Source: Oscillospiraceae bacterium (GTDB lineage Bacteria; Bacillota; Clostridia; Oscillospirales; CAG-272). From it: a stretch of 64,000 bases of DNA. This document shows positions 1 through 7,383 of the stretch, piece after piece. Each line of letters opens with the position of its first letter. Positions within the stretch are counted from its first letter, which is position 1. The stretch lies in contig SVSJ01000002.1 in assembly GCA_015064355.1 (NCBI GenBank), positions 54,327 through 118,326 of the forward strand, given 5' to 3'. The position numbers and the translations under genes were made by a program. A model generated the notes under the pieces. That model was not told the DNA's origin and did no database searches. It saw only the letters and a program-made list of their open reading frames with translations.

Positions 1-660
1 TCCGTCCGCTGACATAAGAAGTACTGTAACGTAGGCCTCCCCTTTGACGGTGGCCTCTTTTTTGTTCTGTCCGCCCAATCGCACGTCTCCAAGGGATAAT
101 TCCCCCCTTGCCATAACCACGCGCATTCCATCTCGCTCACGGATCTCGCCGCTGACCTCACCGTTTTTTCTCACTTCGCAAACTGCAGCAGTCTTGTGAG
201 TCTCGTTTTTTCTGCGGAGCTGGGAGCCTTCGGGTATTTCCGCCTTGAGAGAAGCATCAACAGGCCTTTGCGACATAAGCGAAAGCTTGACTCGTGAGGA
301 CAAGGTGAACTTTCGCGGCCCGGTCAGGCGGCAGTTCACTCCGTCAACTAAAGCCCCGAGGGGCATATCCCCAACGGTGTATCTGTCCTCATCGGTCTTC
401 ACCGGAATTTTGCCGGTATAGGATGAGGTTTGAGAGGTCTGGGTAAGCTCCCCGTCACCGCTTATGTATAACACAGTGTATGTAACTCCTCCGTCAACCT
501 CCAGCTCATCTCCCGACAGATATTTCCCGTCAACAGTAGGTGTGGCATATACACCGATCACCCGCCGCATCTCCGGTCTGTAGTCGGGTAAAGTGAAATC
601 CTCCGACACGTCCGTCACAACATTTGTATCAAATCTTTTAGTAAATAATGAAGCCTCCAC
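1..660 (-). CDS. DUF3794 (SPOCS) domain protein, 3' end outside window
   Basis: The frame is open from a GTG at 658-660 to the window edge (220 codons), so only the N-terminal part is seen. AAAGGA lies 11 bases upstream of the GTG. The protein starts VEASLFTKRF and has the DUF3794-like pattern VIGVYATP, followed by beta-rich segments such as GGVTYTVLYI, and a later KGEAYVTVLLMS. DUF3794/SPOCS domains occur in spore-coat and sporulation proteins of Clostridia and Bacilli, often with a C-terminal LysM domain, which would lie beyond the edge. A spore-coat role is an inference from the family. Confidence 0.7.
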   Translation of the reverse strand, partial: MEASLFTKRFDTNVVTDVSEDFTLPDYRPEMRRVIGVYATPTVDGKYLSGDELEVDGGVTYTVLYISGDGELTQTSQTSSYTGKIPVKTDEDRYTVGDMPLGALVDGVNCRLTGPRKFTLSSRVKLSLMSQRPVDASLKAEIPEGSQLRRKNETHKTAAVCEVRKNGEVSGEIRERDGMRVVMARGELSLGDVRLGGQNKKEATVKGEAYVTVLLMSADG

Positions 661-736
661 GGTATATTCCGTCCTTTCAGATATTTATAGAATATTGTTT
701 CGTTCAATTTTATGCGGCACGGGGTGTGATAATAAC

Positions 737-1180
737 CTATTTCTGACCTCCGCTCTCACTTCGTTCCTTTTCTTTTTCGAGAATCCGTGTCATGGCCTCT
801 ACAGTCCCCCGAGAAAGATAGTGCTCGATACGCTCCGTTTCAATGAGAGATTCCTCCCCCGTAAGCCACCCGAGAAAGGACAGCACCGTCTCGTGCCTGT
901 CTACCAGGTACTTGCCCATTTCAATCCCCCGCTCCGTCAGGGTGATGTACCCGTATCTTTTGAAGTCTAAATACCCCCACACAGTCATGGACTGAGCCAT
1001 TCTTGATGCTGACGACGGGGAGACGTGGAGCCTTTCAGCCAAAGCGCATATCCTCACAGGTTCCCGCTCTCCGCCCTCGTGGGACATTCGGTAGATCATC
1101 TCAAGATAATCCTCCGCCGCCGGCGTTAGCCCCTCGTTTTTCCTCGAATACCCTGAGTCTGTCAAATACTCCTCTCTCAT
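737..1180 (-). CDS. DtxR/MntR-family metal-dependent repressor
   Basis: 147 aa, the length of MntR, with an N-terminal winged helix and no SH3 domain. The metal-site pattern of MntR is present: EDYLEMIY in the first helix, DRHE near residue 95, and ETERIEHY near residue 115. It is divergent from feoA-feoB, so control of iron (or manganese) import is the natural reading: the family represses importer genes when the metal is plentiful. The ATG is preceded by GAGGAGGAG nine bases upstream. Whether it responds to Fe(II) or Mn(II) cannot be decided from the sequence; the neighbour favours iron. No clear operator palindrome was found in the intergenic region. Confidence 0.85.
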   Translation of the reverse strand: MREEYLTDSGYSRKNEGLTPAAEDYLEMIYRMSHEGGEREPVRICALAERLHVSPSSASRMAQSMTVWGYLDFKRYGYITLTERGIEMGKYLVDRHETVLSFLGWLTGEESLIETERIEHYLSRGTVEAMTRILEKEKERSESGGQK

Positions 1181-1290
1181 GTGTCAACACTCCTCCTCTT
1201 ACCATATACTTATATCAGCCAAACAAAGTTACGCTTCTGCAAAATAATATGCGGTAGGCGGCGAAATAATTACAGCAGTTGAGGACGAAA

Positions 1291-1551
1291 ATGGAAATAT
1301 TTGAAAAGAAGCTCTCTACCCTTCTGCCCGGTCAGTGTGGGCGTGTGGTAAATTGTATAGATAATGGGAGAAATATAGTAAAAAGGCTCCGAGACCTGGG
1401 GATCAGCGAAGGGGAGACTGTTAAATGCATTATGAGAAGTCCACTTGGTGACCCTACGGCTTACCTGATAAAAGGAAGCGTCATTGCCCTGCGGCGGGAG
1501 GATGCGGCGGTGGTTTTTGTGCGCCCTATCGGAGGGATGAGAGATGAATGA
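1291..1551 (+). CDS. feoA: Ferrous iron transport protein A
   Basis: 86 aa, a small SH3-like FeoA protein. It contains the typical stretch LRDLGISEGETVKCI and ends with a beta-strand segment ALRREDAAVVFV. FeoA is a cytoplasmic accessory that supports FeoB. The ATG at 1291 was chosen because GAGG lies six bases upstream; a longer in-frame TTG start at 1279 would include the ribosome site. Its TGA overlaps the feoB start by eight bases, which implies translational coupling. The divergent DtxR-type gene is the likely regulator. Confidence 0.9.
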   Translation: MEIFEKKLSTLLPGQCGRVVNCIDNGRNIVKRLRDLGISEGETVKCIMRSPLGDPTAYLIKGSVIALRREDAAVVFVRPIGGMRDE

Positions 1552-3313
1552 TACAATAAAAGTCGCTTTGGCAGGAAATCCCAACGTAGGAAAAAGCACC
1601 TTGTTCAATTCTCTCACCGGAATGAAGCAGCACACGGGCAACTGGGCAGGCAAGACCGTTGGATTTGCCGAAGGCAAGTTTGCCGCAGATGATTACGAAG
1701 TAGTGCTCACAGATCTGCCGGGGATATACTCCTTAAACTGCCACTCCCCCGAGGAAGAGGTGGCACGCGAGCATATAGAAAGCGGCCGAGCCGATGTCAC
1801 CGTTTGCGTGTGCGACGCTCTCTCCCTTGAGCGGAATCTGATCCTTGTTTCCCAAATCCGAGAGATCACAAGCCGTGTTGTCATTTGCGTGAACTTGATC
1901 GACGAAGCAGAGAAAAAGGGTGCCTCCGTCAATGGAGAACTTCTTTCAGAGCTGACCGGCTGTCCTGTTGTGCTTACTGCCGCGCGTCAGAAAATCGGCC
2001 TTCGCGAGCTGAAATCCGCCATAATCCAAATGTTTGAGGATAACGCTCCGGCTGAAGAGACAAAAATCAGCCCGGAGATTGCAAAAAAATGCGTAAAATT
2101 CCAATCCGACCCATGGCGGCGCGACCGTTGTATAGACAAAGTGCTCTGCGGAAAGGTGCTCGCCTTCCCTATTATGCTTCTTTTACTGACCGGAGTTTTC
2201 TGGCTGACTTTGGTCGCAAGCTCTCATCTGTCCGGCTGGCTTGGGACGGGACTGGAATGGGTGGCGGCGGTTATCAGAGATTTTGTCACACCTCTGCTCC
2301 CCGGTTGGCTTTCGTCGGTCATTTGCGACGGTGTGATCGCCACGGTATTTCGGGTGGTGACCGTTATGCTGCCGCCAATGGCTGTGTTTTTTCCTCTTTT
2401 CACCTTGCTTGAGGATCTCGGCTACCTACCCAGAGTGGCGTTCAATCTTGACAGATGCTTCAAATGCTCGGGCACCTGCGGAAAGCAATCCTTGACTATG
2501 CTTATGGGCCTGGGTTGCAATGCTGCAGGGGTTACCGGATGCAGGATCATTGATTCTCCCAGAGAGCGGCTTGTGGCAATAATCACAAATTCGTTTATGC
2601 CCTGTAACGGCAGGCTTCCCCTAATAATCGCCGCTTTCGGCTGTCTCGGTCTGGGTGCAGCCGGTAAAACCATCGGGCTTCTCCTCGCTTTCGTTGCGGC
2701 TGTGGTTTTGACCTTTGGAGTCTCAAAGCTCCTGTCTGTAACAGTACTCAAGGGGGAGCTCTCGTCCTTCACACTTGAGCTACCGCCTTATCGCACTCCG
2801 CAAGTGGGGCAAGTCCTTATCAGATCCCTCCTCGACCGTACAGTATTCGTTCTTGGCAGAGCTGTTTCTGCCGCCGCCCCTGCAGGGGTTCTTATTTGGC
2901 TGTCTATGAACATAGAAATCAGCGGCAGGAGCATATACACTCACCTGACAACCTTTCTCGATCCCGTTGGCAGGCTTGCCGGAATGGACGGGGTGCTGAT
3001 CCTTGCGTTTCTGTTCGCACTTCCCGCGGCTGAGCTGATGCTACCTCTTGCAATGGCAGGGATAAATAACGGAGACTTTCTCTCGGAGATCAGTGACGTT
3101 TCGGGGGCTTTTGCCGAGGCCGGGTGGAGTGGTGTGACGGTAGTGTGCATAATAATCTTTATGATGTTCCACTTTCCTTGCGCCACCACCTTGATGACGA
3201 TAAAAAAAGAGACCGGTAGTCTCCGCTGGACGATCCTTTCAGCCCTCCTTCCTACAATCATCGGGTATGGTTTGTGCGTTGTTGTTAATTTTTTCTCGCG
3301 TATGTTTTTTTAA
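1544..3313 (+). CDS. feoB: Ferrous iron transporter B
   Basis: 589 aa, shorter than most FeoB proteins. The N-terminal G domain shows G1 (GNPNVGKST near residue 10), the switch threonine region (TGNWAGKT), G3 (DLPG) and G4 (NLID). After a linker come many membrane helices with the FeoB gate signature around GLGCNAAGVTGC and the following SFMPCNGRLPL. FeoB is the membrane pore for Fe(II) uptake in anaerobes. It forms one operon with feoA. The reading frame is intact; the short length comes from a compact linker and C-terminus. No FeoC is present. Confidence 0.95.
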   Translation: MNDTIKVALAGNPNVGKSTLFNSLTGMKQHTGNWAGKTVGFAEGKFAADDYEVVLTDLPGIYSLNCHSPEEEVAREHIESGRADVTVCVCDALSLERNLILVSQIREITSRVVICVNLIDEAEKKGASVNGELLSELTGCPVVLTAARQKIGLRELKSAIIQMFEDNAPAEETKISPEIAKKCVKFQSDPWRRDRCIDKVLCGKVLAFPIMLLLLTGVFWLTLVASSHLSGWLGTGLEWVAAVIRDFVTPLLPGWLSSVICDGVIATVFRVVTVMLPPMAVFFPLFTLLEDLGYLPRVAFNLDRCFKCSGTCGKQSLTMLMGLGCNAAGVTGCRIIDSPRERLVAIITNSFMPCNGRLPLIIAAFGCLGLGAAGKTIGLLLAFVAAVVLTFGVSKLLSVTVLKGELSSFTLELPPYRTPQVGQVLIRSLLDRTVFVLGRAVSAAAPAGVLIWLSMNIEISGRSIYTHLTTFLDPVGRLAGMDGVLILAFLFALPAAELMLPLAMAGINNGDFLSEISDVSGAFAEAGWSGVTVVCIIIFMMFHFPCATTLMTIKKETGSLRWTILSALLPTIIGYGLCVVVNFFSRMFF

Positions 3314-3426
3314 TCATCATTGTGAATATAAAAATATTCGCTTGCGTTTGACCTCAAAAAGGTGTATCTGTGATCCACGGGCAACCGTACTAATGAATTT
3401 TCACTCTCGTGAAAAACAAAGGGGGA

Positions 3427-3540
3427 ATTCGTTAGTTTGCTGTCCGGGGATTCACCAATTTAGTAAGGCTAAATTGATAGTTGGGTTTCGAATTAACACA
3501 GGGGTTTTAAATTGTAGGGGACGGCGTCCTCGACGTCCCA
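3427..3540. repeat. R1 module, copy a (CAATTTAG hairpin)
   Basis: Contains CAATTTAG-TAAGG-CTAAATTG, then GATAGTTGGGTTTCGAATT and ACACAGGGGTTTTAAATTG, and a GGGACGGCGTCC...GACGTCCC hairpin. It is nearly identical to 4168-4262 and related to 40262-40341. Confidence 0.8.
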
Positions 3541-3635
3541 TTTTGTTTGGGTTTTATGCACTGCGCGTGGGGTGCAATCTTTGCCTACGCGGCTGGCGCA
3601 CAAGGGTACTCGAGCCGTACCCCTGTGAACCCCGG

Positions 3636-3716
3636 CACCAAAGAGAAGAGGAACACTTGCGTGTTCTGATTCTCTCCTCTTTGGAATCTCCTCTCTTGGC
3701 ACTACGTGCAGCCACA
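3636..3716. repeat. R3 variable palindrome, copy 1
   Basis: Arms CCAAAGAG and CTCTTTGG enclose an inner hairpin around GAACACTTGCGTGTTC. The same segment is at 40189-40251. It is followed by CTCTTGGCACTACGTGC, the tag that precedes R1 modules. Confidence 0.8.
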
Positions 3717-3739
3717 CTAATAAGTTTCCACTCTCGTTG

Positions 3740-3842
3740 AAAACAGGAGGGATTCTTAAGGGAGGACAGGCTTTGACTCTCCTCCCTTAAGCGGCAGGTG
3801 ATTCATAAGAGGCCTTGACGCGGAGGCCTCTTATGTGCCTAG
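3740..3842. repeat. R4 palindromes with CTTAAGGGAGG arms
   Basis: CTTAAGGGAGGA pairs with TCCTCCCTTAAG across a short loop, followed by a second hairpin with AAGAGGCCT and AGGCCTCTT arms. It occupies the position of the R3 module in another unit and has the same layout with different arm sequences. Confidence 0.65.
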
Positions 3843-3847
3843 CGCAT

Positions 3848-4031
3848 AGCCCGGGTGGGATATATCATTTTTTACAAACAAAAATAATCCCACCATCGAG
3901 GATTTCGTCCTCGGTTTGTTTTGGTATATGTGTTAGATGGGATATACAGTTTTGTGCGAACAAAAAGAATCCCACCCTCGAGGATTTCATCCTCGGTTTG
4001 TTCGTTTTTTTGCACTACGCGTGGGGCGCAA
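3848..4031. repeat. R2 module, two tandem copies
   Basis: Each copy has GTGGGATAT or ATGGGATAT, about 25 variable bases, AATCCCACC, and then a GAGGA-loop-TCCTC hairpin. The loops differ (TTTCG, TTTCA) while the stems pair. The second copy is followed by CACTACGCGTGGGGCGC. Related copies lie at 40054-40150 and, inverted, at 40423-40464. Confidence 0.75.
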
Positions 4032-4085
4032 AAAGCACTGCGCGTGGGGCGCACAAGAGGTGTTCCATGTCCACACCTCTTGTGA

Positions 4086-4262
4086 ATCTCCGTCCACTCA
4101 AGGAGGGAGGCTGACGCTGATTCTCCCTCCTTAAGAATCCTCCCTCTTGACACTACGTGCACAGCAAGTTCGTTAGGAGGCTGTCCGTGACTGCACCAAT
4201 TTAGTTTGGCTAAATTGATAGTTGGGTTTCGAATTAACACAGGGGTTTTAAATTGTAGGGGA
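4086..4262. repeat. R4-type palindrome followed by R1 module, copy b
   Basis: The arms CTCAAGGAGGGAGG and CTCCCTCCTTAAG replace the AAAGAGAAGAGG and CTCTCCTCTTTGG arms of the R3 version inside an otherwise matching frame (CTGATTCTC and CTCTTGACACTACGTGC). The R1 hairpin follows and is almost the same as at 3455-3530. Confidence 0.75.
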
Positions 4263-4515
4263 GGGGCTTGCTCCTCCCGCCTATCAGGTTTAAACCGCAC
4301 GACGGACTGTCGGGGCCTGAGTATTGCCTAACAGCAAACTCCGAGGTTTCCATGACACGGAGAAACCTCGGCGCCAGTCCCTACGAATAATTGCGTGTTT
4401 TGGAATTTTGTTTTTCAACATTTGTGCCAAGCCGAACCGGGGCGAATGAGTTTTCGCGAGAGAAGCACGCAATGAATAAAAATCCCACAAACCCCGCCAA
4501 ATATTCATACAAACC

Positions 4516-4544
4516 TTGACATATACGCTCCAACGTGATAAAAT
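4516..4544 (+). promoter_or_regulatory. Promoter of the paaK-like/ACT operon
   Basis: TTGACA (4516-4521), 17-base spacer, TAAAAT (4539-4544). The start codon is 55 bases downstream, leaving no room for a leader riboswitch. Confidence 0.75.
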
Positions 4545-4599
4545 ATTACTGTGAAAGTGTTTGCATTTTCACCAGTTAAAACCGAAAGGAAATCCGTAT

Positions 4600-5904
4600 A
4601 TGGCAAACTATTATCAAAAGGAAATAGAAACCGCCTCACCGGAACAGATCAGAGCTTGGCAGAATGAACGCCTGCTCAAAACAATACAGCACGTGTGGGA
4701 TAACAACGCGTACTACAGACAGAAAATGATCGACCGCGGCGTTCTCGTTGGTGACATCAAGTCAGTTGACGATCTTTGGAAGCTCCCCTTCCTCACAAAA
4801 GACGACCTGCGCGAGGCATATCCCTATGGACTTATGTCCGCACCCCTATCCGATTGCGTTAGAATTCAGTCTACAAGTGGCACTACCGGCAAGCGCGTAG
4901 TTGCTTTCTATACACAGGAAGATATTGACCTTTGGGAAGACTGCTGCGCCCGCGCTATTATGGCAGTTGGCGGCACCAAGGAAGACGTAGTTCAGGTTTG
5001 TTACGGCTACGGTCTCTTCACAGGCGGTCCCGGACTCAACGGCGGCTCACACAAGGTTGGCTGCCTTACACTTCCTATGTCATCCGGTAACACCGAGCGT
5101 CAGCTTCAGTTTATGGTTGACCTTGAAGCCACCATCCTCTGCTGTACTCCATCTTATGCGGCGTACCTGGCAGAGTCCATCCACGAAAAGGGGCTCCGCG
5201 ATCAGATCAAGCTGAAGGCAGGCATCTTCGGTGCTGAAGCCTGGACAGAAGAAATGCGCCGCGATATCGAAGAAAAGCTCGGCATCAAGGCTTACGATAT
5301 TTACGGTCTTACAGAGCTGTCCGGTCCCGGCGTATCCTTCGAGTGCGAAGAGCAGACCGGTATGCACGTTAACGAGGACCACTTCATCGTTGAAACCATT
5401 GATCCCGATACAGGTGCTGTTCTCCCCGAGGGTTCAAGAGGTGAGCTTGTGTTCACAAGCATCACAAAGACCGCGTTCCCTCTCATCCGTTACCGCACAA
5501 AGGATATCGGCGTTTTGAAGCGTGAAAAATGCTCCTGCGGCAGAACCTTCGTTAAGATGTCCAAGCCTATGGGCAGAAGCGATGATATGCTTATTGTCAG
5601 AGGTGTTAACGTATTCCCGTCCCAGATCGAGCAGGTTCTCCTTACAAAGGGTCTTACGTCCAACTACCAGATCCTTGTTGACCGCGTAGGAACTACCGAC
5701 AGTATTGAAGTCAAGGTTGAAATGACCCCTGAACTCTTCAGCGACACGATCAACCACATCTCCCGCAAGGAAGCGGAAATCTCCGATGCACTGAAATCCA
5801 TGCTCGGAATTACTGCAAAGGTTTCCATAGTAGAACCCAAATCCATCATCCGCAGCGAAGGCAAAGCTGTACGCGTCATCGACAAGCGCAAGCTGTACGG
5901 TTGA
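4600..5904 (+). CDS. Phenylacetate-CoA ligase family protein
   Basis: 434 aa, the usual PaaK length. The AMP-binding loop STSGTTGK is near residues 91-98, DIYGLTE near 235, and the C-terminal lid region has a GRSDDMLIVRG motif. The family joins an aryl-acetate to CoA using ATP (AMP plus PPi formed). In gut Clostridia such ligases are often paired with indolepyruvate:ferredoxin oxidoreductases, which are not in this window. The ATG at 4600 has GAAAGGA nine bases upstream; an earlier TTG at 4561 has no ribosome site. It is followed after 36 bases by an ACT-domain gene in the same transcript. The substrate (phenylacetate, indoleacetate or other acid) is not decided by the sequence. Confidence 0.88.
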   Translation: MANYYQKEIETASPEQIRAWQNERLLKTIQHVWDNNAYYRQKMIDRGVLVGDIKSVDDLWKLPFLTKDDLREAYPYGLMSAPLSDCVRIQSTSGTTGKRVVAFYTQEDIDLWEDCCARAIMAVGGTKEDVVQVCYGYGLFTGGPGLNGGSHKVGCLTLPMSSGNTERQLQFMVDLEATILCCTPSYAAYLAESIHEKGLRDQIKLKAGIFGAEAWTEEMRRDIEEKLGIKAYDIYGLTELSGPGVSFECEEQTGMHVNEDHFIVETIDPDTGAVLPEGSRGELVFTSITKTAFPLIRYRTKDIGVLKREKCSCGRTFVKMSKPMGRSDDMLIVRGVNVFPSQIEQVLLTKGLTSNYQILVDRVGTTDSIEVKVEMTPELFSDTINHISRKEAEISDALKSMLGITAKVSIVEPKSIIRSEGKAVRVIDKRKLYG

Positions 5905-5940
5905 TGATATACCTCATATAAATCGAAAGGAGTAATAATT

Positions 5941-6369
5941 ATGTCAGTAAAACAGCTTTCAGTATTTGCAGAAAACAAACACGGCTCTCTCTACGAAATT
6001 ACCAAGATCCTTTCCGAGGCAGGCATCGACATTCGCGCATTCAGCGTAGCAGACACACACAGCTACGGCGTTCTTCGTCTTATTGTTAGCGATACTCGCC
6101 ACGCGGCATTTGCCCTCTCCTCTGCCGGAAAGATCGTTGACGTTACCGATGTTGTGGGTGTGCAGATCACCGACGAAAAGGGTGGCCTTGCAGAGCTTCT
6201 AAACGTGCTCACTGCAGAAGACATCAACATCGAATACCTTTACGCATTCGTTTCAACTACAGTTGGTGAAGCATACGTTGTTATCCGTGTTTCCAACAAC
6301 CCCCGCACCGAGCAGGTTCTCCGTGACCACGGCTTCAGCCTGCTGACAGATGAGGATATTAAGAAGTAA
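5941..6369 (+). CDS. Tandem ACT-domain protein
   Basis: 142 aa made of two ACT domains (about residues 4-65 and 72-140), starting KQLSVFAENKHGSLYEITKIL. ACT domains bind amino acids and pass the signal to enzymes; free-standing two-ACT proteins of this type are commonly adjacent to PaaK-type ligases. The ribosome site AAAGGAG is seven bases before the ATG. It is cotranscribed with the ligase and ends at a strong terminator. A regulator or sensor of the ligase, perhaps for an aromatic amino acid, is an inference from the pairing. Confidence 0.88.
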   Translation: MSVKQLSVFAENKHGSLYEITKILSEAGIDIRAFSVADTHSYGVLRLIVSDTRHAAFALSSAGKIVDVTDVVGVQITDEKGGLAELLNVLTAEDINIEYLYAFVSTTVGEAYVVIRVSNNPRTEQVLRDHGFSLLTDEDIKK

Positions 6370-6389
6370 TCATCTATAAGCAAAATAAA

Positions 6390-6424
6390 AGTCGGCGGAC
6401 TGATTGAAAACCTGCCGACTTTTT
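6390..6424 (+). terminator. Rho-independent terminator of the ligase/ACT operon
   Basis: AGTCGGC and GCCGACT arms followed by TTTTTG. The loop contains the -35 element of the next gene's promoter. Confidence 0.85.
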
Positions 6425-6432
6425 GTTATAAT
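6404..6432 (+). promoter_or_regulatory. Promoter of the TIM-barrel gene, embedded in the terminator
   Basis: TTGAAA (6404-6409) lies in the terminator loop, then 17 bases, then TATAAT (6427-6432) just after the T-run. Transcription would start near 6439, so the ATG at 6433 cannot be used and the start is 6472. Confidence 0.75.
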
Positions 6433-6471
6433 ATGGTATATTCAGTAAACTCACCACGATCGGAGACCAAA

Positions 6472-7344
6472 ATGAAACTTTCAGTATTTTTCAACCACCT
6501 GTTGCAGGCAGCGGAGCAGACCGGTCAATCCCTGGACGATATGATGAAAATGGCGTCGGCCAATGGTGTTTCCGCCATTGAAACCCACGTTGAGCTTATA
6601 GACCGCGACCCCAACATGAAATCCCGCCTTGAGAATGCAGGGATCAGAGTAAACTGCCCCTATGAATTCTTCGGCTGGAACGGAGACGAATACGGGGATA
6701 TGACACGCCTCCACCACCTCATTGACACCGCCGTTGAATTTGGCGCGGATAAGGTTCTCGTTGTTCCCGGATTCCTTGGCGAGGCAGAGCACAAAGTCCT
6801 GAACGATATTCTCGACAGAACAGAGGTGTCCCTCGAAGGATTCGCCTCCCCTGAATTCAACAAGTTCATGAACGAGTGCGAAGACATTACAATGATAAAG
6901 GATATGATGGGTCGCGCCGTGGAATACGGCAAAAAGCGCGGTGTGACCGTTATGATCGAGGATTTCGACAACCTATCCTCCCCTGTTGCAAGAACTCTTC
7001 CCATTATGTGGTTTCTCAAGAACGTTGACGGGCTGAAGTTTGCCTTTGATACGGGCAATTTTGCTTCCGCCGACGAGGATTCATTCATTGCGGGAGAGCT
7101 GCTTCGCGAATACATAGTTCATTTGCACATAAAGGACAAAGGCGTAGAAGAAGGATACGAGGGAGCGAAATTCTCCCGCGGCCTTGCAACCGTATCTGTG
7201 GGAAGCGGATACTTGCCCATCGCCGATATAGTTAAGTGGGCGCGGAGCTGGGGCTACGACGGATACTTCGCAATCGAACATTTCCGTCACCCCGATCAGG
7301 CAAAGGGAATCCCCGAATCCGCAGCATTCCTCAAGGGTATATAA
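6472..7344 (+). CDS. Xylose-isomerase-like TIM-barrel protein (sugar phosphate isomerase/epimerase family)
   Basis: 290 aa. The AP-endonuclease-2-type TIM barrel shows the four metal ligands in order: Glu in VMIEDFDN (about 162), Asp in FDTGNF (about 193), His in HLHIKD (about 218) and Glu in FAIEHF (about 268). Members isomerise or epimerise sugars and inositol derivatives; the exact substrate is unknown here. The ATG at 6472 has CGGAGA seven bases upstream and fits the promoter position. It lies alone between two terminators. Its fold matches the N-terminal half of the fusion protein at 10614-13148, although the two sequences are only distantly similar. Confidence 0.8.
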   Translation: MKLSVFFNHLLQAAEQTGQSLDDMMKMASANGVSAIETHVELIDRDPNMKSRLENAGIRVNCPYEFFGWNGDEYGDMTRLHHLIDTAVEFGADKVLVVPGFLGEAEHKVLNDILDRTEVSLEGFASPEFNKFMNECEDITMIKDMMGRAVEYGKKRGVTVMIEDFDNLSSPVARTLPIMWFLKNVDGLKFAFDTGNFASADEDSFIAGELLREYIVHLHIKDKGVEEGYEGAKFSRGLATVSVGSGYLPIADIVKWARSWGYDGYFAIEHFRHPDQAKGIPESAAFLKGI

Positions 7345-7345
7345 C

Positions 7346-7380
7346 AAAAAAGGAACTCGATTTGAGTTCCTTTCTTTTTT
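7346..7380. terminator. Bidirectional terminator between convergent genes
   Basis: AAAAAAGGAACTC and GAGTTCCTTTCTTTTTT form a symmetrical hairpin with A- and T-runs on either side. It serves the TIM-barrel gene and the convergent solute-binding protein gene. Confidence 0.85.
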
Positions 7381-7383
7381 CTT

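Larger units (their letters stand above)
3316..4515. repeat. Non-coding block of composite palindromic repeats (locus 1)
   Basis: This 1.2-kb gap has no credible gene; its short open frames are interrupted and have no ribosome sites. It is built of modules that recur at 40030-40464. The order there is hairpin pair, then a CACTACGCGTGGGGCG tag, then a variable palindrome, then CTTGACACTACGTGC, then a CAATTTAG hairpin. Here the modules are used more than once. The last part (4263-4500) holds another hairpin with arms CCGAGGTTTC and GAAACCTCGG around 4340-4375. No transposase or terminal inverted repeats were found. Confidence 0.75.

Noticed and set aside
1181..1290. DtxR/MntR operator between the divergent regulator and feoA
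   Set aside because: No palindrome close to known boxes was found, and the promoter elements are not clear enough.
3267..4508. Several frames of 65-160 codons on both strands in the repeat block
   Set aside because: They overlap each other, lack ribosome sites, and follow the palindromes; their similarity to each other comes from the repeats.
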